A DNA stretch of 44,469 nt from positions 1 through 44,469 of the forward strand of contig CAITUY010000104.1 of assembly GCA_903895695.1 (NCBI GenBank), read 5' to 3'. The position numbers were made by a program, and so were the translations under genes. This DNA comes from an uncultured bacterium (GTDB lineage Bacteria > Verrucomicrobiota > Kiritimatiellia > CAIKKV01 > CAITUY01). This document shows, piece after piece, positions 35,857-43,562 of this stretch (position 1 is the first letter of the stretch; every line of letters starts with the position of its first letter). Under the pieces are notes generated by a model. The model saw only the letters and a list, made by a program, of their open reading frames with translations, searched no databases and had not been told where the DNA came from.

Positions 35857-38096
35857 CGCCTCGGATTCCACTCGGCATGGACGGTGAGCCTTGCCCGCGC
35901 GTCGCACCGGAACTCGCGCGCCAGCATCGTGCCGGGCGCGCGGAAGACCTGCGTCTTCCCGATCGCCAGGTAGGTTCCTTCGCAGGCACAGCCCTGGACG
36001 GGCCGGCCGGACTCGAACCGCAAGTGTAACAGCGGCGCGTTGGTGCGGACTTCATCCAGCACGACGTCCCGGGCCAACCACGAATTGGACACGAACAGAT
36101 AATCCGTGGCCCCGGGAGTTTCGATCCGATAGCCGAAACCGGCGCCGTCTGTGGGTAACGGCGTGATCCGCACCGCGGGCATCGTCGCCTCCCGGTAAGG
36201 GAACAGTAGCGTCCCATGCCAGAGCGGCGCCCGGTCCGTCGGGCACGTGGCCTTGTAGACCGGCGCGGGGATGAGTTCGCCGCCCGGTTTGGGCAGCCAG
36301 CCCTCGATCGGGTCCTCCTGCCCCGCCACAATGGCGTGGTCCCAGCCGTCCCACTGGAGCGGCAGCAGGGCCAGGTTGCTCTCCGGCCAGCCCGTACAGT
36401 ACCCTCCGCCGGGCAATGCCGTCATGGCATTGGGCATGAACTGGAACCGCGTCTCGGCCAGGTGGCCGGGGCGCGTCGCGAGCGCATCAAAGACAACCCA
36501 GTAGCCGCCTTTCACAAAAAGCACATGCCGGTAGTGATTGCCTGAGAAACAGTTGTCGAACTGCCCGGCGGAGCAACAGCCCGGCCCATAGGGGTTGCCC
36601 TGCGTGTAGCCGCCCTTGTAGACGCCGACGGCCAAGTCGTAACGCTCGCCGACGAACAATCGGCTTAGGCGCACCGGCACCGCCACCTGTTGATCAAGTC
36701 CATCGACGCACATCGTGCTGTGGGCACGGGTCCGCGCCAGGTTCGCGTTGATCGGTCGCGGGTCGAGGGCGCTGCACCCGGGGTCGACGATGAACTCGCG
36801 CCCATAGCCCGCCACCTCAATGCCTAACAGACCGTAATGGCAGTGGCAGTTGGCGTAGGCGCCCAGGTTCACGTCGGCATACAGGCTGTCGGCGCGCCAG
36901 CCGTCCCGCATGAACATATAGCCGCTGACCGCATGATGGCGTGTGCCCCACCCCGGTTCGGGCGCGCCGTGGATGATGAACTCCGCCTCGGGGAACAATC
37001 CTGTCGCCGCCAGGCACTCGGCGCCCTTGCGCAGGTCATGGTCCCAGGCGGGGGCACGATCGACGGGGTGTGGCGGGGCGGCCGGATCCAGCATGACGGC
37101 GCTGCGGCGTTCGTAGGCGTCGCCGATGGTGGCCAGCAGTCCAAAAGGTTTCCGCGCGCTCAGGTAGTATTCCAGGCAGTGCTGCATTTTGCCGGAATCG
37201 AAGCGCAGACCGGTCGCCGGCGCTTCTGCGGCCAGGGCCGCGTACCAGGCGAAGACCAGCCACGTCCCCGTGCCGTACTCGATGCACGACTCCTCGTGCG
37301 AGCCGTCGGCACGGAACTGCACCTCGAACTCCTCGTTCAGGCTGGTGGCCGCGAGCGTCATCCATTCCCCGGCCTGTCGGAGAAACGGGTAGACATATCC
37401 CTGTGTGAACAGGTTGGTCAGTTCATGCACGCGCCAGTTGCTGCCTAGGGCCAGGTTCGGAATGAGCCCGGTCATCATGTTGTCGATCGCCCTGAACACG
37501 GCCAGCAGATCGGGGAAGGAGAATGCATCGAGCAGGTCAGGGTTGCGCAAGGCGCCGTAGATGCCCTCGAACCGGTCGCAGTGCCAGGTGCCGCAACGGC
37601 ACGCGGTACAGAGCCAGTTGTCCTGTTCCGGCAGTGCGCTGGAATCGGTCCAATACCGCGACACGTAGTCCATGACGTAGGCCTGCAGGGCCCCGGCAAA
37701 GGGGGGCTCGCCCGTGCGCCGGTACGCCCGGGCCAGCGTGCCGGAAAACGCGATCCGCGGGACGATGAACAGCGGGGCCTCGCCGCCCAAGTGGCCGTCG
37801 GCGACGCCATAGTACCAGTCGTAGGGCAACCCCATCGGGATGCTGGTGCCGTCCATCAACGGCATGCGGAATTCGCAGAGTTCGCGGGCGAGCCGCAGTT
37901 CTCCGTCGGTTGCCGGCTCCTGCGGCGCGCGGGCCATCGGCGGCAGTTCCGCCTGGCGGGCGCGAATACTTTGCTTCAGCAGGCGTTCGCGCCCTGCCGC
38001 GTCCGCCGCGAGCAACGGCCCGGCCAGTGCCGGCGTGAAGAGCCGGGAAATCAAAGCCGCCTGATCGGTTTCCGTGAGAAGAAGATGTCGGGTCAC
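35853..38096 (-). CDS. Heparinase II/III-like polysaccharide lyase family protein
   Basis: 747 residues. An N-terminal (alpha/alpha) toroid part (to about 370, with DNWLCTACRCGTWHCDRFEG and GSNWRVHELTNLF) is followed by an anti-parallel beta part with SGYMFMRDGW, NLGAYANCHCHYGLLGIEVAGYG, FIVDPG and ARTRAHSTMCVDG, the order typical of heparinase II/III-like lyases. The HCHYG segment stands where these enzymes have HxHxD; Y and H may act in beta-elimination. No signal peptide, so it probably cleaves imported uronate-containing oligosaccharides. The start is GTG 38096 with GGGAGGGG upstream. Follows the second GH29 gene after 72 bases. Confidence 0.75.
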   Translation of the reverse strand: MTRHLLLTETDQAALISRLFTPALAGPLLAADAAGRERLLKQSIRARQAELPPMARAPQEPATDGELRLARELCEFRMPLMDGTSIPMGLPYDWYYGVADGHLGGEAPLFIVPRIAFSGTLARAYRRTGEPPFAGALQAYVMDYVSRYWTDSSALPEQDNWLCTACRCGTWHCDRFEGIYGALRNPDLLDAFSFPDLLAVFRAIDNMMTGLIPNLALGSNWRVHELTNLFTQGYVYPFLRQAGEWMTLAATSLNEEFEVQFRADGSHEESCIEYGTGTWLVFAWYAALAAEAPATGLRFDSGKMQHCLEYYLSARKPFGLLATIGDAYERRSAVMLDPAAPPHPVDRAPAWDHDLRKGAECLAATGLFPEAEFIIHGAPEPGWGTRHHAVSGYMFMRDGWRADSLYADVNLGAYANCHCHYGLLGIEVAGYGREFIVDPGCSALDPRPINANLARTRAHSTMCVDGLDQQVAVPVRLSRLFVGERYDLAVGVYKGGYTQGNPYGPGCCSAGQFDNCFSGNHYRHVLFVKGGYWVVFDALATRPGHLAETRFQFMPNAMTALPGGGYCTGWPESNLALLPLQWDGWDHAIVAGQEDPIEGWLPKPGGELIPAPVYKATCPTDRAPLWHGTLLFPYREATMPAVRITPLPTDGAGFGYRIETPGATDYLFVSNSWLARDVVLDEVRTNAPLLHLRFESGRPVQGCACEGTYLAIGKTQVFRAPGTMLAREFRCDARARLTVHAEWNPRR

Positions 38097-38168
38097 GCTG
38101 CCCCTCCCCGATTTCGAGTTTCCTGAAGCTCAATGGCCATCTCTTTGATCCTCTGAATCACAACGGTG

Positions 38169-39542
38169 TTACTCCGGACGAACCTCGTAGCGCAGCGTCC
38201 AGGCATGACGGCACGGCGCCCGTGGCGGCAACGTCACCACCGCCACACTGCCGTCGCGCGTAACCGGGAGCGGCCCATCGCATCCCAGCATGTGAACCGG
38301 AGCGTCGGCCGCCGGCGGCAACTGTTCAATCCGGACGGTCATGGGCATCGGGGCTTGTTCGTCGGCGGACAAAATGATGGCGTACACGACGGAGCCCTTG
38401 CGGGTATAGCGGATGGCGCCTTCCTGGTAGGGACGAATCGCCCGCGTGCCGTGGATGGCTTCGGCGTTTACCCGCATCCAATCGCCGATTTCGCGCAGAC
38501 GATCCTCCACTTCCGGCGGGAAGGTTCCATCGGCGCGCGGGCCCACATTGAGGAGCAGGTTGCCGTCTTTCGCGACCACGTCAATGAGCAGATGAATAAG
38601 CGTACGCGCCGGCTTCTGGGCCTCACCCCCCACATAGCCCCAACTGGTAGCCATGGTGACGCAGATTTCCCACGGGTGTCCATACGGTTTGGCCGGCATG
38701 TCATGCATCTGCTCCGGCGTGATGACGTTCTCGTAGAGCCCGCCGCACGTGCGGTCGACCATCAGCAGTTCCGGGTGATGCGACCGCGCCATCCGCGCCA
38801 CGGCGGGAATATCGATGTCATAGTCCGGTTTGCGGATCCAGCCGCCATCCAGCCACAAAATGTCGATGGCGCCATAGCCGGTCATGAGCTCCTCGAACTG
38901 CCGATGCGTAAAGGCAACGAACCGTTGCCAGCGGGCGGGATCCTTGGCGATGTCATAGTCCGGGAACTGGCCATGCTTCACCTTGTCCTGGTCCCAGAAA
39001 TCGGGACTGTGCCAGTCGGGCTTTGAGAAATAGCAGCCGATGCCGAATCCCTTGGCCCGGAACGCGGAAAAGACCTCCTTGAGGATATTGGCGCGCGGGT
39101 TGGAGGAAAAGGCGCAGGAGGGATGCGTGATGCGGTAGTCGGTCGTGGCGGTATCGAACAGGCAGAATCCATCGAGGTGCTTGCTGGTGAGGACGACATA
39201 CTTCATGCCGGCGTATTGCGCCTGCTCCGCCCATTTTTCGGGGCAGAACTTGACGGGATTGAACCGGGTCGCCGCGGCCAGGTAGTTCCGGCGGTAGACG
39301 GCCGGATCCTTGCCCGCCTCAACCCAGGGCTTGAGGGTGTCCGGCCGGCTCCATTCATTTTCCGCCAGCGACCAGGAATTATCGCACTCCAGCAGGCTGC
39401 ATGGCCCCCAGTGCATGAAGAGCCCGAACCGCCAATCCTGAAACCGGTCCAACTTGCGCCAGAGCCAGTCGGGGTACTGCTCCGTGCAAAGATACGCCGC
39501 CGTGGTGGCGTCCAGAATATCGCCGCGTCGTGGTGTGGTCAT
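38169..39542 (-). CDS. GH29 alpha-L-fucosidase, copy 2
   Basis: 457 residues, without a signal peptide. FGLFMHWG (about 39-46), KHLDGFCLFD (about 121), YFSKPDWHSPDFW, and DILWLDGGW (about 227) with D232 as the likely nucleophile; DGNLLLNVGPRADGTF marks the end of the barrel and a beta-sandwich tail follows. Compared with copy 1 the HWG triplet is kept, but the KHHDGF motif reads KHLDGF. Releases alpha-L-fucose (family knowledge). GGAGCG precedes ATG 39542. Heads the minus-strand unit with the lyase and the tail ORF. Confidence 0.88.
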   Translation of the reverse strand: MTTPRRGDILDATTAAYLCTEQYPDWLWRKLDRFQDWRFGLFMHWGPCSLLECDNSWSLAENEWSRPDTLKPWVEAGKDPAVYRRNYLAAATRFNPVKFCPEKWAEQAQYAGMKYVVLTSKHLDGFCLFDTATTDYRITHPSCAFSSNPRANILKEVFSAFRAKGFGIGCYFSKPDWHSPDFWDQDKVKHGQFPDYDIAKDPARWQRFVAFTHRQFEELMTGYGAIDILWLDGGWIRKPDYDIDIPAVARMARSHHPELLMVDRTCGGLYENVITPEQMHDMPAKPYGHPWEICVTMATSWGYVGGEAQKPARTLIHLLIDVVAKDGNLLLNVGPRADGTFPPEVEDRLREIGDWMRVNAEAIHGTRAIRPYQEGAIRYTRKGSVVYAIILSADEQAPMPMTVRIEQLPPAADAPVHMLGCDGPLPVTRDGSVAVVTLPPRAPCRHAWTLRYEVRPE

Positions 39543-39828
39543 GTCATCGCTCCATTGGATACGGATATAGACACTATCATCTTCCGTTCCCGATCCGCAT
39601 CGTAATCCTGATCCTGGGGTTCCGCGGTGGGGTCAGAAGCGCCCTTGTCCAAGGTAGCCACGAGTGAGGGCATTGGGTAGCAGATTTCCCCTCTTCGCGG
39701 CCGGCGTGCTCCCAAACCTTTTCGAGATCGGCAGTTGGCGCCTGATTGCGCATCTTTGCTTCACGCCTGGCGAGATGGTCTTGAGGAAAGCACGTCCGAA
39801 AAATGCGACACAGATGCGTCGTCTCTTT

Positions 39829-39915
39829 GGTAGGGCGAGGGCCTCCGGCCCCGCCGTGACAGGGACGCGACAAGACCGTGGCAGTCACGGCGGGGCCGGA
39901 GGCCCTCGCCCTACC
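39829..39915. repeat. Perfect 32-bp inverted repeat (large hairpin)
   Basis: Arms 39829-39860 and 39884-39915 are exact reverse complements (left arm opens GGTAGGGCGAGGGCCTCC), separated by 23 bases. The arm's core is itself GC-palindromic. Probably a REP/MITE-like element; no T-run follows, so it is not a typical terminator. Confidence 0.9.
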
Positions 39916-40011
39916 CTGGATTCCAAGCAAGGCCACTCGTGAGCGGCACGCCAAGGCGGCGTTGGTCTCCCGCACGGTCTGCGCTCCGTCGCCTTCGCCC
40001 CGATAGAAGCA

Positions 40012-40039
40012 TTGACTATTCCCCCCGCCAGATAACCAT
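40012..40039 (+). promoter_or_regulatory. Candidate promoter before tRNA-like fragment
   Basis: TTGACT, C-rich 16-base spacer, AACCAT, then 18 bases to the tRNA-like start at 40058. It resembles the elements at 21932 and 33252. Confidence 0.3.
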
Positions 40040-40057
40040 ACCGCCGTCGCTTTTCAT

Positions 40058-40078
40058 GCCCCGGTAGCTCAGTTAGAC
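40058..40078 (+). tRNA. Truncated tRNA-like 5' fragment (pseudo-tRNA)
   Basis: GCCCCGGTAGCTCAGTTAGA reads as a tRNA acceptor strand, positions 8-9 and D arm. Beyond about 40085 no anticodon stem-loop, T arm or matching 3' acceptor (CCGGGGC) can be found. Either a tRNA broken by insertion or rearrangement, or an att remnant at the island edge. It is not a functional tRNA as far as I can fold it by eye. Confidence 0.4.
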
Positions 40079-40128
40079 ACAGCGGCGGTTGCCTATTGAA
40101 GTCTGCGCAAGTGCGTAACAGGCGCTCG

Positions 40129-40185
40129 CGGTAGGGACGGCTGTCCCCAGCCGTCCGCGGACGCCTCGGAGAGGCGTCCCTACCG
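40129..40185. repeat. Composite palindromic element (two hairpins in 11-bp terminal inverted repeats)
   Basis: Outer arms 40129-40139 and 40175-40185 (CGGTAGGGACG / CGTCCCTACCG) enclose hairpin one (40135-40143 with 40148-40156, loop TCCC) and hairpin two (40159-40167 with 40171-40179, loop GGA). The outer GGTAGGG start is shared with the 39829 inverted repeat, so the two may be one REP family. Confidence 0.85.
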
Positions 40186-40345
40186 GGGGATCGTGTTACT
40201 CAATTGGGCAAGGCTCAGTAATGCCGACGGGGCATTATCGCCCATTTCATCCCGAGTCATCCAGCCTCATCTCACCCAATAGAATCAGTGGTTTCCTCGC
40301 ATCCGGCTGTCATCTGGAGTCATCCCGAATCCGCTCATTTTCGGG

Positions 40346-40367
40346 CACCGGGTTACAACAAAAGGTT
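40346..40367 (+). repeat. 22-nt dispersed motif, copy 1
   Basis: Begins CACCGGGTTACAA and ends AAGGTT; 20 of 22 positions match 43623-43644. It lies about 50 bases before the HTH-TIR promoter. Confidence 0.6.
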
Positions 40368-40419
40368 ACAACTCGCGCACCCCTCGCCGCCGGCCCAAGG
40401 CGACCCAGTGCGAATTTTG

Positions 40420-40447
40420 TTTACAGCTTGACGGTCCCCAGTAATAT
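40420..40447 (+). promoter_or_regulatory. Candidate promoter of HTH-TIR unit (TTTACA-N16-TAATAT)
   Basis: Good hexamers at 16-base spacing, 51 bases before ATG 40499. The -10 lies inside the perfect palindrome GTAATATTAC (40441-40450), a possible operator for the first gene's product. Confidence 0.5.
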
Positions 40448-40498
40448 TACGGTCTCAGTTTGGCAGGCATAAGGAAACAAAGAGAAAGTGAGACGACA

Positions 40499-41095
40499 AT
40501 GGCAGATAAACGTTCACCTGAAATGATCGCAGTTGAAGCGGTACACACTGCCCTCGTGCCCCTTGACGCTGAGACACGCAAGCGGGTGCTTCGCTCTGTC
40601 TATGCCCTTCTGGAGATAGTCATGGGCGACGCAGGCGGTGCGGTGGTAAAGGACACTGGTGCCGGCGCCGCAGCGCCCGCGGTGACTATTGACGCTCCCG
40701 TCATGCACGCAACAGGTAGGCCTGTTTCGATTGTGGAGTTGATCCAAGAGAAGCAGCCGGGAACACAAGCACAACGCATTGCTCTCTTCGCCTACTACCG
40801 CGAGAAGCACGAGGGCCTCGCGCGCTTTAGCAGAGCGGATCTTCAATCGTACTTCAGTAAGGCCAAGGAGCCGCCAACAACGAACTATGGCCGTGACTTC
40901 GTAGAGGCCGTAAAGAAGGGCTGGCTCCACGAGGATGGCGCAGACTCCTACATAACGTCACGAGGCATCGAAGCCGTCGAGTCAGGTTTCGCAAGTGAAC
41001 GCAAGTACGCAAAGAGAACGAAACACATCGTCACGGCCAAAGGAAAGTCGATACCCCGGAAGAAGGCACCAGGTCGCAGTGGTGCCAAAGGCTAG
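40499..41095 (+). CDS. Winged-helix-like protein of unknown function (TIR-associated)
   Basis: 198 residues. Three parts: a helical N-terminus (VEAVHTALVPLDAETRKRVL) seen at the front of many phage- and defence-linked proteins, an alanine/valine linker (about 55-75), and a helix-turn-helix/winged-helix-like core (SIVELIQEK, QRIALFAYYREKHEG, FSRADLQSYFSKAK, TNYGRDFVEAVKKGWLHEDG, SYITSRGIEAVESG). A basic tail (KRTKHIVTAKGKSIPRKK) follows. I do not recognise a named family. Could be the sensor or repressor of the TIR effector 19 bases downstream. Visibly more AT-rich than the genes to its left, consistent with transfer. A TTG at 40460 would add 13 residues. Confidence 0.62.
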   Translation: MADKRSPEMIAVEAVHTALVPLDAETRKRVLRSVYALLEIVMGDAGGAVVKDTGAGAAAPAVTIDAPVMHATGRPVSIVELIQEKQPGTQAQRIALFAYYREKHEGLARFSRADLQSYFSKAKEPPTTNYGRDFVEAVKKGWLHEDGADSYITSRGIEAVESGFASERKYAKRTKHIVTAKGKSIPRKKAPGRSGAKG

Positions 41096-41114
41096 GCTGA
41101 TCGGGGAAAGCAGT

Positions 41115-41936
41115 ATGATCGACCCGCAACTAATTGTCTCGGCGGAAAGGCTCCGCGACGACTTGGCACTGCTGAAGACTGCCTTACGCAAGAAGTACTC
41201 CGATGCTGACCGTCAGGTTGTTGCCGAGGACATCAAGCGCTCGATGGCCCTTCTCGCGGAAAGATGGCTCGTTGATCTGTCCCAGAGGGCAGAAGTCACA
41301 ACCGCAGTAGCCGCCGGTCTTCTCGGCGATCTCGGCATTCACTTCCAGCGGCTCCTTTCATTCTCTGAGCATGCGACAAAACGCACTCGGTATGATCATG
41401 AAATTGACGCCGTCCTGAAATCGTTCACGCTCGAGGTCGTGATACCACTCAAACGACTCAACTCCGCTCCGGCTGCACCTGCGCCACCACCGACGGGAAT
41501 CGCGGCTGCCGTCTTTGTGCCCACATGCTTTGTCGGCCACTCTTTCGCCAAGACTGACAAGTCGGTGAACGAGGCCATTGCGGCTTTCCTGACGTCCCTC
41601 GGCATGAAGGTGGTTACAGGCGAGAAGCCCAAGGCGGATAGCATCTCAGAGAAGGTCAAACGGGAAATTGACGACCAAGCGATTTTTGTCGGTGTCTTTA
41701 CGAGACGCGACAAGATCGCCAGGAAGCAGGAGTGGACGACCAGCCCATGGGTAATCGACGAAAAGGCTTACGCGATTGGACGAAGGAAGAAACTCATTCT
41801 GATCAAAGAATCTGGCGTCGGATCAATCGGAGGCATTCAGGGCGACTATGAGTTCCTGGAGTTTACGAGAGATGATCTCAGCTCACTGCTCACGCGCATC
41901 CTGCAACTGTTTACTGTGAGGGTCTCAGGACTCTGA
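41115..41936 (+). CDS. TIR-domain protein, probable NADase-type defence effector
   Basis: 273 residues from ATG 41115, with GGGGAAAG upstream. The N-terminal part (about 1-125) is helical and of unknown fold, followed by a proline-rich hinge (SAPAAPAPPPTG). The C-terminal part is a TIR-like domain: TCFVGHSFAKTDKSVNEAI (first strand and BB-loop region), FLTSLGMKVVTGEKPKADSI, QAIFVGVFTRRD, then SPWVIDEKAYAIGRRKKLILIKE. W-V-I-D-E fits the WxxxE motif of bacterial TIR proteins, in which the glutamate is catalytic for NAD cleavage. Probably an abortive-infection effector; partner, trigger and activity are inference. Likely one operon with the gene 19 bases upstream. Confidence 0.75.
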   Translation: MIDPQLIVSAERLRDDLALLKTALRKKYSDADRQVVAEDIKRSMALLAERWLVDLSQRAEVTTAVAAGLLGDLGIHFQRLLSFSEHATKRTRYDHEIDAVLKSFTLEVVIPLKRLNSAPAAPAPPPTGIAAAVFVPTCFVGHSFAKTDKSVNEAIAAFLTSLGMKVVTGEKPKADSISEKVKREIDDQAIFVGVFTRRDKIARKQEWTTSPWVIDEKAYAIGRRKKLILIKESGVGSIGGIQGDYEFLEFTRDDLSSLLTRILQLFTVRVSGL

Positions 41937-41949
41937 TAGAAATCAACAA

Positions 41950-41986
41950 CTCCGTTCAGCGTACGACTTCGACGTCTCTGACGGAG
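41950..41986 (+). terminator. Imperfect hairpin after TIR gene
   Basis: CTCCGTTCAG and CTGACGGAG pair with one bulged T around an 18-base loop, 13 bases after the TIR stop codon. No T-run, so its role as a terminator is uncertain. The rest of 41987-42177 shows nothing I can interpret. Confidence 0.25.
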
Positions 41987-42177
41987 GGCGTTGACTCCAA
42001 GCACCGTTCCCCGCCTTCACTTGGATATCCCAGAAGACAGTTCACCTTCAAGCAACACCGCCGGCCGGTTTCGTCGCTCGCTCCGCTCCCAACGTGTACC
42101 GGCCGCGGTGGCCCCTCCCGCATCTTGTAGGCTAATGAAACTTGCCCCGCCGAGGAGCGCCGCCCCACTCTCGCGGA

Positions 42178-42480
42178 CTACCCCAACACGGCCAGCAGCC
42201 TCGCGACATCGGCCCGCAGGTGCTCGGGGAGTCTTGCCACGTCTGACACGCTTCGCACGATGAACCTAAACCGCTTGCCGCTCAGGCCCCCCGCCAGCAG
42301 TTTCCCCAGGTCTATGATCGTACCCCGCAAGTGATAGGCCCATTTCGGCCCGAACTTCTTCGTTGCCCATAGGCGGAACTGGTCGAACCCAGGCCGGCCC
42401 ACGGCTTCCGCAACCAGACGCAGCGACTCCCGCCACTTCCGCGCCCCGTCGCAGTTCCGCGACCACCGCATACTCGCCAC
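42178..42480 (-). CDS. Unknown ORF, possibly degenerate, sharing a repeated segment
   Basis: 100 codons from GTG 42480 (ATG at 42471 also in frame); the frame is open back to the HigA-like stop with no ribosome site. The core FDQFRLWATKKFGPKWAYHL recurs almost unchanged on the minus strand at 44201-44278, where the rest of the gene is missing, so this may be a complete or partly decayed copy of a small accessory gene. No function recognised. Adjacent to and in line with the HigBA-type genes. Confidence 0.35.
   Translation of the reverse strand: MASMRWSRNCDGARKWRESLRLVAEAVGRPGFDQFRLWATKKFGPKWAYHLRGTIIDLGKLLAGGLSGKRFRFIVRSVSDVARLPEHLRADVARLLAVLG
42313..42390. repeat. 78-nt direct repeat, copy A
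   Basis: Matches 44201-44278 at 74 of 78 positions, same orientation. It brackets the HigBA pair, the AbrB-type gene and the second toxin-antitoxin pair. Confidence 0.85.
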
Positions 42481-42536
42481 CGTCCACCCCCGCGAATACC
42501 GGACCCGGCGCGCTTTGAAATCCTGTGACAGTGCGG

Positions 42537-42842
42537 CTACGCCAGTTTTGGTGCTCTGACCTCCACGGCGAGTCTAAGACCGGCACTCTCCAGAATAGAC
42601 GCGAGGCTGGAGAGTTGAGGGTTGCCCCTGCGGGAGAGCATTCGGTAGAGACTCTCGCGGTTAAGATGGGCCTTCTTGGAGAGCCGGGCCATGCCTTTGG
42701 CCTCGGCAATGTCGCGAAGGGCCAACAGGAACACCTCCTTGGACTCCTCTTCAAGGGCGGCGTTGAGATAGGCCGCCGCCTCTGCGGGATCACCGAGATC
42801 CTTGACAAGCCCCTCGCGGTAGCTGGTTGTTGCTTTGCTCAT
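42537..42842 (-). CDS. HigA-type antitoxin (XRE-like, addiction module antidote)
   Basis: 101 residues from ATG 42842, with GGAGG six bases upstream. The helix-turn-helix is in ALRDIAEAKGMARLSKKAHL followed by NRESLYRMLS; this is the addiction-module antidote family that pairs with Gp49/HigB-like toxins. Neutralises the toxin and represses the operon by binding the promoter palindrome at 43178 (family inference). The start overlaps the toxin stop by ATGA, so toxin comes first, as in higBA. Confidence 0.88.
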   Translation of the reverse strand: MSKATTSYREGLVKDLGDPAEAAAYLNAALEEESKEVFLLALRDIAEAKGMARLSKKAHLNRESLYRMLSRRGNPQLSSLASILESAGLRLAVEVRAPKLA

Positions 42843-43171
42843 GATGTCCTCCGCCTGTATGACTGCCAGTACAATTTCGCGGTCGCGATGTCCCGCACCT
42901 GTGTCCGTTTGTCGCCACCGCAAAGCAGGATGACCAGAACTTCGCCGTCCTGTCCGAAATACACCCGGTACCCCGGACCAAAATCCAACCGAAACTCCAT
43001 GACACCATCGCCTACGGACTTGCAGTCGCCAAGATTTCCGAGGCGGACCCGATTGAGCCGGACGCGAATCCTAGCGCGTGCCTGGGGATCCCGAAGGGAA
43101 TGAAGCCATTCACGGAACGGGTTGCGCCCCGCCTCCGTCAGGTACTCCTCGAGTTCCCGCACTTTCATCAT
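42839..43171 (-). CDS. HigB/RelE-type toxin (phage Gp49-like killer protein)
   Basis: 110 residues from ATG 43171; ATG 43168 and GTG 43174 are alternatives, and none has a Shine-Dalgarno. The RelE-superfamily fold is shown by NPFREWLHSLRDPQARARIRVRL, MEFRLDFGPGYRVYFGQDG and VILLCGGDKRTQVRDIATAK, the addiction-module killer family. Probably a ribosome-dependent mRNA interferase. Coupled to its antitoxin by ATGA overlap. Confidence 0.88.
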   Translation of the reverse strand: MMKVRELEEYLTEAGRNPFREWLHSLRDPQARARIRVRLNRVRLGNLGDCKSVGDGVMEFRLDFGPGYRVYFGQDGEVLVILLCGGDKRTQVRDIATAKLYWQSYRRRTS

Positions 43172-43177
43172 CACTAA

Positions 43178-43195
43178 TGTAGCTTATATGCTACA
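43178..43195. promoter_or_regulatory. Palindromic operator at HigBA promoter
   Basis: TGTAGC-TTATAT-GCTACA, perfect six-base arms (read on the plus strand). On the minus strand the centre contains TATAAG, a probable -10, so a bound HigA-like repressor would block transcription. It is eight bases or fewer from the toxin start codons. Confidence 0.6.
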
Positions 43196-43279
43196 GTCAT
43201 GCAAGCGTCTTCGTTCTTGAGCGGTAGCGAGTCTGACCCGCCGAACCCAGAGCGCGGAGGTCTAAACCCAGGATAACCC

Positions 43280-43543
43280 TCATGCCCGGCCCCTGACCTT
43301 CGCCACGGCTTTGGCAATGTCGGAGGGCTTCATGCCGGCGGCCCGTGCTTGTCGCCGGGCACGACCGACTATGGCATCAAAGTTCCGGAGGGATGGCGGC
43401 TCGATAGTCTTGAGGATGACCACGCCGTTCTCGCCCACCACCACAAACTGGACGCCCGTTTCAAGCCCAAGCCGGGTGCGGACTTCTTCCGGGATGACGA
43501 CCTGCCCCTTCGATGACATACGCGTTGTTGCTAACGTTTCCAT
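43280..43543 (-). CDS. AbrB/MazE/SpoVT-type regulator or orphan antitoxin
   Basis: 87 residues from ATG 43543, with AGGAGG five bases upstream. The swapped-hairpin DNA-binding domain is evident: TTRMSSKGQVVIPEEVRTRL, GLETGVQFVVVGENGVVILK. The C-terminal helical tail (DAIVGRARRQARAAG, DIAKAVAKVRG) is where such antitoxins grip a PIN-domain or MazF-type toxin, but no toxin gene follows; the next gene downstream belongs to HigBA. Either an orphan antitoxin or a transcription regulator. Confidence 0.85.
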   Translation of the reverse strand: METLATTRMSSKGQVVIPEEVRTRLGLETGVQFVVVGENGVVILKTIEPPSLRNFDAIVGRARRQARAAGMKPSDIAKAVAKVRGRA

Positions 43544-43562
43544 ATTGCCTCCTCGTCGCATC

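Larger units (their letters stand above)
39543..40498. other. Non-coding stretch of about 950 bases with repeats
   Basis: No supported gene. It contains the 32-bp inverted repeat (39829-39915), a promoter-like site and truncated tRNA-like sequence (40012-40078), a composite palindromic element (40129-40185), a 22-nt motif (40346-40367) and the HTH-TIR promoter (40420-40447). It marks the junction between conserved genes and the accessory region. Confidence 0.7.

Noticed and set aside
39577..39975. Minus-strand frame of about 130 codons upstream of the second GH29 gene
   Set aside because: It runs through the perfect inverted repeat, has no ribosome site and gives no recognisable sequence.
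39829..40185. CRISPR array
   Set aside because: The repeated units are palindromic elements of different structure, not regularly spaced identical repeats with unique spacers, and no cas gene is present.
40058..40200. Complete tRNA gene, perhaps with an intron
   Set aside because: After the first 20 or so bases no anticodon stem, T arm or 3' acceptor strand can be paired, with or without removing the palindromic element.
41950..42390. Integron attC site or cassette array
   Set aside because: The repeats and hairpins do not show the GTTRRRY/RYYYAAC core sites and no integron integrase is present.
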